Origin: Rikenellaceae bacterium
GTDB taxonomy: Bacteria; Bacteroidota; Bacteroidia; Bacteroidales; Rikenellaceae
Length of the DNA: 64,000 bases
Assembly (NCBI GenBank): GCA_015059785.1
Contig: SUZS01000007.1
Location: 1-64,000, forward strand
Reading direction: 5' to 3'
Shown here piece after piece: positions 1 through 8,980 of this stretch (its first letter is position 1; each line of letters begins with the position of its first letter). The notes under the pieces were generated by a model. It saw only the letters and a program-made list of their open reading frames with translations. It ran no database searches and was not told where the DNA came from. The translations under genes and the position numbers were made by a program.

Positions 1-8
1 ACTTTCAT
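1..8 (-). CDS. Possible start of a gene leaving the left edge
   Basis: An ATG reading leftwards (complement of bases 6-8) is followed by only five more bases (ATGAAAGT). It is preceded on the minus strand by an A/T-rich leader and by the promoter at 61-90. Nothing can be said about the product. The call rests on promoter position only. Confidence 0.25.
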
Positions 9-60
9 TTTTGTTAATATTGTTTTAATTACTCCCTACGGGATTATCCCATAGAGCGTG

Positions 61-90
61 CAAATATACGAACTTTTTATCAAATAACAA
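61..90 (-). promoter_or_regulatory. Promoter facing the left edge
   Basis: On the minus strand a TTG (88-90) is followed after 19 nt by TATATTTG (61-68), the Bacteroidetes -33/-7 arrangement. Transcription would start near base 53-56 and run off the left edge, giving a leader of about 45 nt before the ATG at 6-8. Confidence 0.5.
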
Positions 91-205
91 TCATATCACT
101 CTTTTTTTCTTGTTTTTTTACATTTTTAGCAACTTTTCGCTGTAGTTATATAAATTTTAGTATATTTGTAGTACTTTTGGTAAATTATAAACAGATTTTA
201 ATGTT

Positions 206-913
206 ATGCAGTATAAAAGAATCCTTCTAAAGTTGAGTGGCGAGTCGCTTCAGGGCGAGCAGAAATATGGTATCTCAATGGACCAGCTCCGTAGTTACGC
301 TGTGCAGATTAAGCAGGCGGTAGAGATGGGCATTCAGATTGGTATTGTTATTGGTGGTGGTAATATATTCCGCGGTCTGCAGGGTGCAAAGCGTGGTTTT
401 GACCGTGTGAAGGGCGACCAGATGGGTATGCTGGCAACGGTTATCAACTCGCTTGGTCTGCAGGCGGTGCTTGCCGATGAGGGTGTGAAGTGCAAGGTGC
501 TCACATCTATCCGTATGGAGCCTATTGGCGAGTACTACTCAAAGGATAAGGCGCTGGAGTACCTTGAGGCCGGTTATGTAGTGATTATCGGCGGCGGAAC
601 ATCCAACCCTTACTTCTCAACCGACACAGCGTCAGCCCTGCGCGGTATTGAGATTGAGGCAGACGGATTCTTCAAGGGCACTCGCGTAGATGGTATCTAC
701 ACTGCCGACCCAGAGAAGGACCCTACAGCCGTGAAGTTTGACACAATAACCTTTGATGAGGTGTATACTCGCAACCTCAAGATTATGGATATGACAGCCT
801 TTACACTGTGTAAGGAGAATGGATTGAATATCATTGTCTTTGATATGGATACCCCAGGAAACCTTATCAAAGTGCTTGAGGGTCAAACTATTGGAACACT
901 TGTACATAAATAA
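206..913 (+). CDS. pyrH: UMP kinase
   Basis: Phosphorylates UMP to UDP with ATP in cytoplasmic pyrimidine nucleotide synthesis. The 235-residue length matches the bacterial hexameric PyrH family. The amino acid kinase fold is evident from the N-terminal KLSGESL, the glycine-rich GGGNIFRG near 50-57 and GTSNPYFSTDTAS near 131-143. The ATG at 206 is chosen because translation then begins directly at the first conserved strand; an ATG at 201 is out of frame. Two possible -7 boxes, TATATTTG (161-168) and TACTTTTG (172-179), lie upstream without a clear -33 box. It heads a run with the thioredoxin-like gene and frr; a pyrH-frr neighbourhood is common in bacteria. Confidence 0.97.
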   Translation: MQYKRILLKLSGESLQGEQKYGISMDQLRSYAVQIKQAVEMGIQIGIVIGGGNIFRGLQGAKRGFDRVKGDQMGMLATVINSLGLQAVLADEGVKCKVLTSIRMEPIGEYYSKDKALEYLEAGYVVIIGGGTSNPYFSTDTASALRGIEIEADGFFKGTRVDGIYTADPEKDPTAVKFDTITFDEVYTRNLKIMDMTAFTLCKENGLNIIVFDMDTPGNLIKVLEGQTIGTLVHK

Positions 914-924
914 CATACACCCTT

Positions 925-1515
925 ATGAAAGAGCGTAGAAAAAGAAAGAGTAACCTTACTCTGATACTGATGCTTTTGGCCATTCTTGCCATTATAGCAG
1001 TGCTGCTGTTCTGGAACCCAACTCCGGCAAAGGCTGCTCCCGCTCCGCAGAGCCAGGAGCAGATTGAGTCGACAACTATTGCTAAGCAGGGAACAGTGGC
1101 TCCCGACTTTACCGTTGAGATGTTTGACGGCAAGACGATAAAGCTCTCTGACCTTCGTGGCAAGGTTGTGCTTGTCAACTTCTGGGCCACTTGGTGCCCT
1201 CCGTGCCGCGAGGAGCTTACCCGTGTGCAGGCTGAGATTATAGACCGCTTTGCAGGCGAAGAGTTTGTTTTTTTGCCAATCTCTCGTGGTGAGGAGCAGC
1301 ACACCGTTGCCGCCTTCCGCAAGCGTATGGGCTATACCTTCCCTATGGGCCTTGACCCAGACCAGAGAATCTTCCGCCGCTATGCAACAAACTATATCCC
1401 TCGCAACTTCCTTATTGACCGTGAGGGTAAGGTTGTCCTTGCAAGCATAGGATATGATAAGGCCGAGTTCGCTCACCTTATTGAGACAATCGAAAAGACA
1501 ATTAACAATAAATAA
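925..1515 (+). CDS. TlpA-like membrane-anchored thioredoxin
   Basis: A 196-residue protein with a short basic N-terminus, one membrane helix at about 12-31 and a periplasmic thioredoxin-fold domain of the AhpC/TSA-Redoxin (TlpA/ResA-like) type. The redox motif WCPPC has cysteines at 91 and 94, and YIPRNFLIDREG is the cis-proline loop region. It probably reduces or exchanges disulfides of exported proteins; the substrate is unknown. It lies 11 nt after pyrH and 8 nt before frr, so it is probably co-transcribed with both, an unusual partner for pyrimidine and ribosome-recycling genes. Confidence 0.85.
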   Translation: MKERRKRKSNLTLILMLLAILAIIAVLLFWNPTPAKAAPAPQSQEQIESTTIAKQGTVAPDFTVEMFDGKTIKLSDLRGKVVLVNFWATWCPPCREELTRVQAEIIDRFAGEEFVFLPISRGEEQHTVAAFRKRMGYTFPMGLDPDQRIFRRYATNYIPRNFLIDREGKVVLASIGYDKAEFAHLIETIEKTINNK

Positions 1516-1523
1516 TAACTACA

Positions 1524-2081
1524 ATGGATTCCAAGACTATTTTAGCTGACGCCTCTGCAAGAATGCAGCGTGCAGTAGACTTTTTGGAGGAGACCCTGCT
1601 CAATATCCGCGCAGGCAAGGCCTCAACAAATGTTCTTAATGGTGTTTTTGTGGACTACTACGGCTCGCAGACCCCAGTATCTGGCGTTGCCAGCGTAACA
1701 GTTCCCGATGCAAAGACAATCCTTATCCAGCCATGGGATAAGAATATGATTCGCACAATCGAGAAGGCTATCCTCGACTCAAACATCGGCCTTACACCAT
1801 CTAACAATGGCGAGACTATCCGCCTCTCTATTCCACCACTTACCGAGGAGCGCCGTAAGGAGCTTGTAAAGCAGTGCAAGGGCGAGGTTGAGAATGCTCG
1901 TATCTCTATCCGTAACGCCCGCCGTGATGCTGTTGAGGCATTCAAGAAGGCCGTTAAGGAGGGTATGCCAGAGGACGAGAGCAAGGATGGCGAGAGCCAG
2001 GTTCAGAAACTTCTTGAGAAGTTCAGCAAACTTGTTGATGCTGCGTTTGAGAAGAAGGAGAAGGAGATAATGACAGTCTAA
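1524..2081 (+). CDS. frr: Ribosome recycling factor
   Basis: Splits post-termination ribosomes with EF-G. The 185-residue length is standard. Family features include the N-terminal helix ending in NIRAGKAS, the domain II strand region VPDAKTILIQPWDK and the C-terminal helices with ERRKELVKQCK and ARISIRNARRDA. The last base of the TAA stop is also the first base of the palindromic element at 2081-2207, so that element is effectively the 3' untranslated region of this gene. Confidence 0.97.
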   Translation: MDSKTILADASARMQRAVDFLEETLLNIRAGKASTNVLNGVFVDYYGSQTPVSGVASVTVPDAKTILIQPWDKNMIRTIEKAILDSNIGLTPSNNGETIRLSIPPLTEERRKELVKQCKGEVENARISIRNARRDAVEAFKKAVKEGMPEDESKDGESQVQKLLEKFSKLVDAAFEKKEKEIMTV

Positions 2082-2207
2082 TTTTGTCGTGATAGCGGGG
2101 CATTTGCTGCGTTATACTGCGATAACCGAGCTGCTCACATACGCTTTAGTATGCTGCGCGCTCGGTTTCTTGTATGCCTTGCAACTACCCCGCTCTGACG
2201 ACAAAAT
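2081..2207 (+). repeat. Stop-anchored palindromic element P, copy 1
   Basis: Outer arms ATTTTGTCGTGATAGCGGGG (2081-2100) and CCCCGCTCTGACGACAAAAT (2188-2207) pair at 18 of 20 positions. Inside lies a stem ACCGAGC/GCTCGGT and an apical hairpin CATAC-GCTTTA-GTATG (2138-2153). The same architecture recurs at 13721, 38980, 48708 and 50927. The element begins on the last base of the frr stop. It has no ORF of its own and no T-tract. This copy differs most from the others between the outer arms and the apex. Confidence 0.85.
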
Positions 2208-2334
2208 GTGCGGTACGAAAAGTAGTGAAATTAAGGAGGTTAATGAGCTTAGGGAGAAAATCACTAAATTCCCTAACTTCCCTAATCTCCTTAAATTCTT
2301 TATTATAGAAAGACTCTGTCTGTAAGTGTTTGTT
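2208..2334. repeat. A/T-rich module Q with TTCCCTAA units, copy 1
   Basis: A G-poor tract at 2270-2302 with repeated TTCCCTAAC/TTCCCTAAT units ending in CTCCTTAAATTC follows a partly complementary AAGGAGGTTAATGAG tract (2236-2250), so the region can form a long imperfect hairpin. It is nearly identical to 51057-51183 and related to tracts at 39340-39420, 39722-39765 and 42090-42153. It is translated by spurious ORFs only. Confidence 0.7.
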
Positions 2335-2537
2335 CGGATTTAGGTTGCTGCCGCAAGGCAGTGAAAGAGAAAATATCCACCAAAGGTCAAGCTTGCTTGA
2401 AACCAAAGGTGGATATTTTTTATTTCAATAACTCGCAGAGTTACCCTAAATCCGCATCAGCACGGAAGCGAAACAAAGTTTCGCATAAAGTTTTTGCACG
2501 CCCTGCTTTTTTCAAAAAGCGGGCAGTACTGCGTAGC
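2335..2537 (-). repeat. Multi-hairpin element R, copy 1
   Basis: Constant segments (CGGATTTAGG at 2335-2344 paired with CCTAAATCCG at 2445-2454, then CATCAGCACGGAAG, CATAAAGTTTTTG and CTGCGTAGC at 2529-2537) alternate with hairpins: CTGCC/GGCAG (2348-2361), TGAAA/TTTCA, AAAATATCCACC/GGTGGATATTTT (2370-2419), CAAGC/GCTTG, TAACTC/GAGTTA (2429-2443), CGAAAC/GTTTCG (2469-2483) and a C/G-T-A hairpin near 2500-2524. The copy at 51184-51391 keeps the constant parts but has different, still complementary stems. Read on the minus strand it starts with GCTACGCAG 21 nt after the asd stop. Confidence 0.8.
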
Positions 2538-2558
2538 CAAGAAGCCAACACCTATATA

Positions 2559-3566
2559 TTATATAGCGTTGTTAGCGATAAGCCACTCGGCGATTTGGAT
2601 GGCGTTAAGTGCGGCGCCCTTTTTGATTTGGTCGGCCACGCACCAGAAGGTCACGCAGTTAGGGTCGGTAACATCCTCGCGGATACGGCCCACATATACT
2701 GGCTCCTTATGGGCGATAAAGAGTGGCATAGGGTACTCTTTATTCTGAGGGTTATCCATCACAACAATGCCCTCGGCGGCGTTGAAGGCTGCTTTAACCT
2801 CGGCAACAGTTACTGGGCGGTCGAACTCTACCCATACGGCCTCGGAGTGGGCGCGCATAACTGGCACACGCACGCAGGTTGCGCTGACCTTGATGTCTGA
2901 GTGCATAATCTTGCGGGTCTCGTTGAACATCTTCATCTCCTCCTTGGTATAGTCGTTCTCGGTAAACACATCTATATGAGGGATGACATTGAATGCAAGC
3001 TGATATGCGAACTTTTCCACTTTTGGCTCCTCGCCATTTGCTATTGAGGCGTGCTGAGCCTCAAGCTCTGCCATTGCTGTAGCTCCTGCGCCACTTGCGC
3101 TCTGGTATGTTGCCACGCGCACACGCACGATATGTGCAATCTTCTCAAGGGCAGCAAGGGCGACCACCATCTGAATGGTTGTGCAGTTAGGGTTGGCGAT
3201 AATGCGGCGTGGGGCGTTGAGGGCGTCAGTGGCGTTTACCTCTGGAACAACAAGCGGCACATCGCTATCCATACGGAAGCAGCTTGAGTTGTCAATCATC
3301 AGTGTGCCGTGCTTTGTGATTGTTGGCGCAAACTCCTTTGACACAGAGCCTCCTGCCGATACCAGTGCGATATCTACACCCTTAAAGTCGTCGTTATGCT
3401 GAAGAAGTTTTATCTCTATCTCCTTGCCGCGAAATGTTCGCTTCTGACCTGCGCTGCGTGCTGAGCCAAAGAGCAAAAGCTCATCGCAAGGGAAGTTATG
3501 CTCCTCTAAAATTCTTAAAAACTCTTGACCTACGGCGCCACTTGCGCCAACTACTGCTAATACCAT
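2559..3566 (-). CDS. asd: Aspartate-semialdehyde dehydrogenase
   Basis: NADPH-dependent reduction of aspartyl phosphate to the semialdehyde, the branch point to lysine, diaminopimelate, threonine and methionine. The 335-residue protein has the dinucleotide loop GASGAVG (7-13), the catalytic cysteine C128 in NPNCTT and the substrate/histidine motif RAHSEAV. Length and motifs are those of the bacterial enzyme. It follows the penicillin-binding protein gene by 26 nt in the same direction, so diaminopimelate supply and peptidoglycan polymerisation may be co-transcribed. Its 3' end faces frr across the P-Q-R composite element. Confidence 0.96.
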   Translation of the reverse strand: MVLAVVGASGAVGQEFLRILEEHNFPCDELLLFGSARSAGQKRTFRGKEIEIKLLQHNDDFKGVDIALVSAGGSVSKEFAPTITKHGTLMIDNSSCFRMDSDVPLVVPEVNATDALNAPRRIIANPNCTTIQMVVALAALEKIAHIVRVRVATYQSASGAGATAMAELEAQHASIANGEEPKVEKFAYQLAFNVIPHIDVFTENDYTKEEMKMFNETRKIMHSDIKVSATCVRVPVMRAHSEAVWVEFDRPVTVAEVKAAFNAAEGIVVMDNPQNKEYPMPLFIAHKEPVYVGRIREDVTDPNCVTFWCVADQIKKGAALNAIQIAEWLIANNAI

Positions 3567-3592
3567 AGTGTTTCTATTTTGTTAATCTGTTT

Positions 3593-5974
3593 TTACTCAA
3601 AAAATTCATCCTCCAGCTCCTTCTCCTCCACAGTCTCGTCGCACACCTGCTCGGTCCATAGTGCTGGGCGTGGGAAAGTATCGTCGCGGTTGACAGGAAT
3701 GTTCGGGTCGTTGTATGTTCTGACGAGGAAGTCTCCGACAATCGGCAGAGCCATCATAGAGCCCTCACCACGACGGCGTAGGTGTATCTGCTGATCCTCG
3801 CCACCGACCCACGAGCCTGCAACAAGGTTTGGCGTGATACACATAAACCACGCATCGCGGTTCTCGTTAGAGGTACCCGTCTTGCCGGCAATCTCTACAT
3901 CGCTCAGTCCAAACTGCCAGCCCATACGGCGACCAGTACCATTTGTGATTACATTTTTGAGCATCGTAATCATCGTGTAGGCGGTCTGCTTGCTTACAGC
4001 ATCCTGCGAGGTAGATGAGAAGGTTGAGATAAGGTTGCCCTGACGGTCCTCAATATGTGTTACAAAGAGTGGCGAGTTATATACGCCCTCATTTGCAAAG
4101 GTGGCATATGCGCTAACCATCTCAAAGACATTGCTCTCAAAAGTGCCCAAGCAGAGGGCATATACTGGGTCTATGTAGCTTGCAATACCCATGTTGTGGA
4201 TAAAGTCTGCTACGGCTTCAGGCTGCTTTGCCTGCTTCATAATCCAAGCCGAGTAGTTGTTACGGCTCAATGCAAGACCCCACTTAAGAGGGTGCAGTGT
4301 GCCGTCATACTCAACATTTCCCGCCTCCTTTGGAGACCACGCAGTGCCGACAGAGGTCTCAATAGTCACTGGTAGGTTTGGCACCATAGTGCAAGGGCTC
4401 ATGCCGAGGTGGTCGATTGCAAAGGTGTATATAAATGGCTTTACCGTAGAGCCAATCTGTCTCTTGCCCTGCTTTGCCATATCGTACTTGAAGTACTGGA
4501 AAGATGGGCCGCCGACATAGGCCTTAATATGTCCCGTCTGAGGCTCTATAGCCACAAATGATGCTCGCATAATGCGCTTGTGGTGCAGAATAGAGTCGCG
4601 CGGAGTGAGTAGGGTATCACGCTCGCCATTGTAGGTAAATACTCTCATCTTGCACTTGCGCTCAAAAGAGGCGTAGATATCCTTCTCTGATACCCCCTCC
4701 TTCTTCATATTGCGGAAGCGGTCCGAGTTGCGCATAGCTCGGCGGATAATCTTCTCTACCTCCTCCTTGTCGGTATCTATAAACAGTGTACGGGTTTCGC
4801 GCACCTGCCTATCCATAGCGGGCTGGATTACTGTCTGCAACTGCTTGTGCAGTGCCGCCTCGGCATAGCTCTGCATAGAGGCGTTTATTGTAGTGTAAAT
4901 CTTCAGTCCATCGCGGTAGATGTTGTACTCACTGCCATCGGCTTTATGGTTCTTGTGACACCAACCGTAGAGAGGGTTCTCGTTGTACTGCTTCAGTGCC
5001 TGCTCATAGTCCCACTCGGTGTAGAAGTTACGACGCTTAGGCTCATCGGCGGTCATCACAAGGCGAAGCATCTCGCGGAAGTAGGTTGCCTGGCCGTAGT
5101 TGTGCGATACTGGGCGGTAGTTGAGCGTGATAGGCAGGGCGCAGATAGAGTCGCACTCCTGCTTGCTTATAGCACCTATATTCTGCACACGCTGAAGCAC
5201 AAGGTTGCGGCGCTTAAGGGCGTTTTCGGGGTTGCGCACTGGAGAGTAGCGGGTAGGTGCATTTACAACACCCACGAGCATTGCTGCCTCCTGAAGATTT
5301 AGCTCTGAAGGCTGCTTGCCGAAGAATGTTGCTGCGGCAGACTTAATGCCGTAGGCGTTTGAGCCATACTCAACAGTGTTGAGGTACATAGCTATAATCT
5401 CCTCCTTGGTATAGTTGTGCTCAAGCTTGATAGCTGTAATCCACTCCTTGAGTTTGCTGCCTACAAGGCGTAGCGTGCGGGCGATTTTGCCGTCATTGCT
5501 TGATGTGTTTCGTGGGAAGAGGTTCTTGGCAAGCTGCTGGGTAATGGTACTACCGCCACCCTGCTTCTGACCGAGCAGTACGGTCTTAATACCCACGCGG
5601 GCAAGTGAGCGGTAGTCGATGCCGGAGTGAGAGTAGAATCGCTCATCCTCAACAGCTATAAGGGCTGTGGCAAGGGGTGGGGTCTGATGACCTGCAACAT
5701 TGTATATTGCCGTAGAGTCAGTAGGGTAGAGGTCGGCATACTGGACATAGGAGCGGTTTTGAACAAAGAAGCTACCGATAACCTTACCATTGTCGGCATA
5801 GACCTCTGTGGCAAGGTTGCTCTTTGGGTTCTCTAACTCCTCAAAAGAGGGTATACGACCAAATGCGCCAACGGCAGTAAGGGTTAGCATAAGTGCAGCA
5901 ATAAGCACTGGTGTCATTGCGAGTATCCACATCCAGCGGATAACTTTACTCTTTCTATTTCTCTGTTTTACCAT
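3593..5974 (-). CDS. Class A penicillin-binding protein (PBP1A type)
   Basis: Bifunctional peptidoglycan synthase anchored in the inner membrane. After one N-terminal transmembrane helix (about 13-35) comes a GT51 glycosyltransferase domain with EDERFYSHSGID and GGSTITQQLAKN. The transpeptidase domain has the active serine in GSTVKPF, the SRNNYSAW motif and AGKTGTSN. The ATG at 5974 (MVKQRNRKSK) gives 793 residues; an in-frame TTG two codons upstream is less likely. Only 12 nt separate it from the end of the barrel-protein gene upstream, suggesting one operon with 5987-8980, 8980-9702 and asd. Confidence 0.93.
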   Translation of the reverse strand: MVKQRNRKSKVIRWMWILAMTPVLIAALMLTLTAVGAFGRIPSFEELENPKSNLATEVYADNGKVIGSFFVQNRSYVQYADLYPTDSTAIYNVAGHQTPPLATALIAVEDERFYSHSGIDYRSLARVGIKTVLLGQKQGGGSTITQQLAKNLFPRNTSSNDGKIARTLRLVGSKLKEWITAIKLEHNYTKEEIIAMYLNTVEYGSNAYGIKSAAATFFGKQPSELNLQEAAMLVGVVNAPTRYSPVRNPENALKRRNLVLQRVQNIGAISKQECDSICALPITLNYRPVSHNYGQATYFREMLRLVMTADEPKRRNFYTEWDYEQALKQYNENPLYGWCHKNHKADGSEYNIYRDGLKIYTTINASMQSYAEAALHKQLQTVIQPAMDRQVRETRTLFIDTDKEEVEKIIRRAMRNSDRFRNMKKEGVSEKDIYASFERKCKMRVFTYNGERDTLLTPRDSILHHKRIMRASFVAIEPQTGHIKAYVGGPSFQYFKYDMAKQGKRQIGSTVKPFIYTFAIDHLGMSPCTMVPNLPVTIETSVGTAWSPKEAGNVEYDGTLHPLKWGLALSRNNYSAWIMKQAKQPEAVADFIHNMGIASYIDPVYALCLGTFESNVFEMVSAYATFANEGVYNSPLFVTHIEDRQGNLISTFSSTSQDAVSKQTAYTMITMLKNVITNGTGRRMGWQFGLSDVEIAGKTGTSNENRDAWFMCITPNLVAGSWVGGEDQQIHLRRRGEGSMMALPIVGDFLVRTYNDPNIPVNRDDTFPRPALWTEQVCDETVEEKELEDEFFE

Positions 5975-5986
5975 AATCAAATTGTT

Positions 5987-8980
5987 TTAGAAGGGTAGCC
6001 CTACGCCCGCCGAGAAGTATAGACCCCTCTTGCCGTGAGGCTTGTAGAGGGTAAAGGTTACAGCCGTGGTTGCCGAAGAGGGCATTCTGAATATATTTAC
6101 ATCAAATGTTACATCGCCTCCGTATGAGTATAGCTGATTGCGCTTGGAGATAAGGTTTACCTTGTTAATCTCTGGGACCTCAAAAAATTGCTTGTCAAAT
6201 GATGCGTAGTCAAAGCCTACATTTATGCGTATACGCTTGAAGTATAGTACTGATGGTATACCACCCTCAGGGTACCATACAGGGAACTGGTAGTTTATGC
6301 TTGTGGCAACATAGTCACGATTCTCAACCTCGGCAGTGTGGAATCCGCGAGGTATAAGTCGTGAGGAGTGGAATGTAAAGTTTGAGGCGAGGAGTTTAGA
6401 TTCAAAGCCTCCCATAGAGTTCTGGTAGAGCGCCGCAATGCTAATTGAGTGGTGCGGAGCAAAACCAGGGATATACGCCTTGCCATAGAGCGAAATGAGC
6501 TGTCCAAAGTCGGAGTTGGCAGGGTTGAAGGCGTAGTTGGCAGAGACAACATAGCCTAAGCGAGGAAGGAAGTCCTTGTGCGCCAGGGCTACCATATCTT
6601 GAAAACCTACACCCGCCTGCAGAAGATGTAGACCCTCGGAGTAGCCTATAGTTGCGAGGTTTGTAATCTGTCCACCCTCAATAATGAGCTTGTCAAGTTT
6701 GGCTACAAGGCCATTGGAGTAGCTCCAGCCTACATTTATGCCCAACATGCGAGTATGGTATCCACTTTGGAAGTAGAGCGGCAACGACGCCGAGGCAGAG
6801 ATGTTGTAGTATCGCTTCTGCTTTGGAGCCTCAGGAAAGACCACCTCATACTTACCCGTCTCGTGGTTTAACTCGTATGTGTAGGCGGTATACATCTGCT
6901 GCTTGCCGCCATAGGAGCCGCTGAGCGAGAGGTTTACACCTAAGCCGTAGTAGCGCAGAGTACCTTTGAAGAAGTGCCCATTGCTCTTGTTCCAACCCCA
7001 AGTGGCAAAGCCCTCGGTATTTGATAATAGGCTCTGCGACATTACTGTAGCACCGAGGTTAAAGTTCATAGCTCCCTCCTCGGCAAGTGCAAAGGGGTCG
7101 TATGAGGCTGGTGCCCACGAGTGTACATTGAATAGGTGGGTAAACTTTGAGTATCGGCGTGAGCGGTGGGCTATTGTTGTGGCTACCGAGTCGGCCTTTG
7201 TAAAGCGTACGGTGTCAAGGTTGATAACATTCCACTGTTTGCGAGCAGGGTTTAGTATGTTTTTAGGCGTTTTTGCCACCTCAATAGGCTTTAGCGCACC
7301 CCTATCTATCTGCTGCATCGCAAGATGATATCCATTGCGGTCGTATGTAGTCATCACCACACCCCCGTTGTATGTCGGTGCGGGCGAGAATGAGCCGTAA
7401 GTGGAGGTAGATATCTGATACTCGGTACCCGTAGCGAGGTCAAGGCAGTGCACTTCATCCTTGCCTGAGGCTATAGAGCCGAAGTAGAGCTTGCCCGCCT
7501 CGGCGCGAAGGTCTGTAATTGTGATGTATGCCCCCCTTGTGATGTGGCTATAGGTTTTGTCGTCATTTACGCGGCCTATCCACTGTCCGCTGTCGTCTGT
7601 GGCGATAAAGTAGAGAGCCTCTGTAGCATTGTCGTATGCAAGAGAGTGAATTTCGGTGCCAGAGGGCAGTGTGAGCAGACTCTTCTTGCTCTGCTTGTTG
7701 CCCATAACAATGGCATAGCTGCCATTAGCGTAGTACTCTACCCACGCGATATCTCTCTGACCCTCTATAGCTGTAGGGTAGAGGGCGTTACGGTAGCGGT
7801 GTATGGTGCGCGGAGTGCCTTTATCAAGGTCTACATAGCATAGGCGCGAGTTTATCCTCTGCTGATAGAGCAGTGAGCGGCGATACTCGGTCCACCAGAT
7901 CCGGCTACCCTGAACAGTGGGGCGGGTGGAGAGATTGCCAATGTGGCATATTCTCTGCTGCTCGCCATTGTTAATATTTGTGCGAACAAGAGCTGCGGGT
8001 GTGTCGAGCGACTCCTTGACTGAGATAATAGTCCGGCTACCGAAGAAGATAGGGTGCGAGTACTTTGTATAACTGCGCTGCTTAGGCACGGCAACCATCG
8101 TAGAACTATTTGTAACGGCAGGAAGCGTTGCCCAGTGGGCGTTTAGGTCTGTGAAGGTCTGGCGAGTGAGTGCTGTAGTTGTTGTGTTGTAGAACTTTTT
8201 CATCGCCACATAGCTTGTCACAATTACATAGGGGTTGCGAACGGAGTAGTTTACTATCTTATCCCAGATATTCTCGTTGTACTTTGTGTTAGCATAGGCA
8301 GTAATCTGATAGCCAAGTTGGTAGTGGTCGGGGATATAGTCGCGATATGAGCCGCAGAACCACTTGTCAATATTCTTGCGCTTCAGAATATCCTCGCCCA
8401 CAGCGCGATAGTGGAGCGTGAAGGATGGTTGTAGCGCACGACCGAAGGTGCTCATAGCCGTTTCAGATACCACAGCATCGCCCTCAATGCCCCACAGAGG
8501 CATAAAGAGTAGTCCGATAGTAGAGCTCTGCTGACCAAGAATATAGCTGAAGGCCTTCACCCAGCCGTGGTTGATGTTGTTGTACTGTACTGCGTGGCGA
8601 TACTCATGTGCGGTAAGCTGCTTGAGCCACGGCATAGAGTAGCTCTCTATAGATGGCGCGCTGATAATCTCAACTCGCTTTGGAAGCCACATCACAAGTC
8701 CATTGGATAGCATATTTTCGGGGTGGATAACAAATGGGATATCCATAGCCCCATATCTGAAGCCGAAGTCTATAGATGGCTGAACAGCCTTGACATAGTG
8801 CATCATTCGGTATGCGGGCGTGGCGGCAGTGTCGGGATAGATAATAGAAATTTTGTTTCCCTTCATCTTACGCCACGACATACTCTCTGCGTCAGCTCCC
8901 CAAGAGTAGAACTGTGCTGAGGCTGTGCCACTGTAGAGTAGTGCCACCGCAAAGATGAGTATGTAGAGTAATCTTTTCAC
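5987..8980 (-). CDS. Secreted HExxH / beta-propeller / outer-membrane barrel protein
   Basis: A 997-residue protein with a signal peptide (cleavage near ASAQF). The N-terminal third contains a gluzincin-like zinc motif HEYRHAVQYNN followed by PLWGIEGDAVVSE, where the glutamate could be the third ligand. The middle has repeated short strands typical of a TolB-like propeller (for example ALYFIATDDSG, RIWWTEYRRS). The C-terminal part is barrel-like and ends in GVGLPF with the terminal phenylalanine of outer-membrane proteins. I infer a surface or periplasmic-face protease-like protein anchored by its own barrel. The start is GTG at 8980, overlapping the preceding TAG stop by one base, which indicates translational coupling. 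Substrate is unknown. Confidence 0.75.
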   Translation of the reverse strand: MKRLLYILIFAVALLYSGTASAQFYSWGADAESMSWRKMKGNKISIIYPDTAATPAYRMMHYVKAVQPSIDFGFRYGAMDIPFVIHPENMLSNGLVMWLPKRVEIISAPSIESYSMPWLKQLTAHEYRHAVQYNNINHGWVKAFSYILGQQSSTIGLLFMPLWGIEGDAVVSETAMSTFGRALQPSFTLHYRAVGEDILKRKNIDKWFCGSYRDYIPDHYQLGYQITAYANTKYNENIWDKIVNYSVRNPYVIVTSYVAMKKFYNTTTTALTRQTFTDLNAHWATLPAVTNSSTMVAVPKQRSYTKYSHPIFFGSRTIISVKESLDTPAALVRTNINNGEQQRICHIGNLSTRPTVQGSRIWWTEYRRSLLYQQRINSRLCYVDLDKGTPRTIHRYRNALYPTAIEGQRDIAWVEYYANGSYAIVMGNKQSKKSLLTLPSGTEIHSLAYDNATEALYFIATDDSGQWIGRVNDDKTYSHITRGAYITITDLRAEAGKLYFGSIASGKDEVHCLDLATGTEYQISTSTYGSFSPAPTYNGGVVMTTYDRNGYHLAMQQIDRGALKPIEVAKTPKNILNPARKQWNVINLDTVRFTKADSVATTIAHRSRRYSKFTHLFNVHSWAPASYDPFALAEEGAMNFNLGATVMSQSLLSNTEGFATWGWNKSNGHFFKGTLRYYGLGVNLSLSGSYGGKQQMYTAYTYELNHETGKYEVVFPEAPKQKRYYNISASASLPLYFQSGYHTRMLGINVGWSYSNGLVAKLDKLIIEGGQITNLATIGYSEGLHLLQAGVGFQDMVALAHKDFLPRLGYVVSANYAFNPANSDFGQLISLYGKAYIPGFAPHHSISIAALYQNSMGGFESKLLASNFTFHSSRLIPRGFHTAEVENRDYVATSINYQFPVWYPEGGIPSVLYFKRIRINVGFDYASFDKQFFEVPEINKVNLISKRNQLYSYGGDVTFDVNIFRMPSSATTAVTFTLYKPHGKRGLYFSAGVGLPF

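Noticed and set aside
883..1476. Open frame of 197 codons on the minus strand
   Set aside because: Antisense to the TlpA-like thioredoxin gene, whose WCPPC motif fixes the coding strand.
2081..2207. Element P as a MITE of a known insertion sequence
   Set aside because: Inverted arms are present, but I see no target-site duplication, no transposase in the window and the arms covary or are exchanged, unlike a simple MITE. Not excluded genome-wide.
2081..2207. Kink-turn formed by TGAT and CTGA in the P outer arms
   Set aside because: The bases do not align as tandem sheared G-A pairs when the flanking arms are paired; the internal loop is better read as two mismatches around an A-T pair.
2361..2900. 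Open frame across element R and the end of asd
   Set aside because: It runs through hairpins of the repeat and the antisense of asd; no protein-level features.
5975..5980. TTG start two codons before the PBP ATG
   Set aside because: An ATG directly follows in frame and gives a normal N-terminus.
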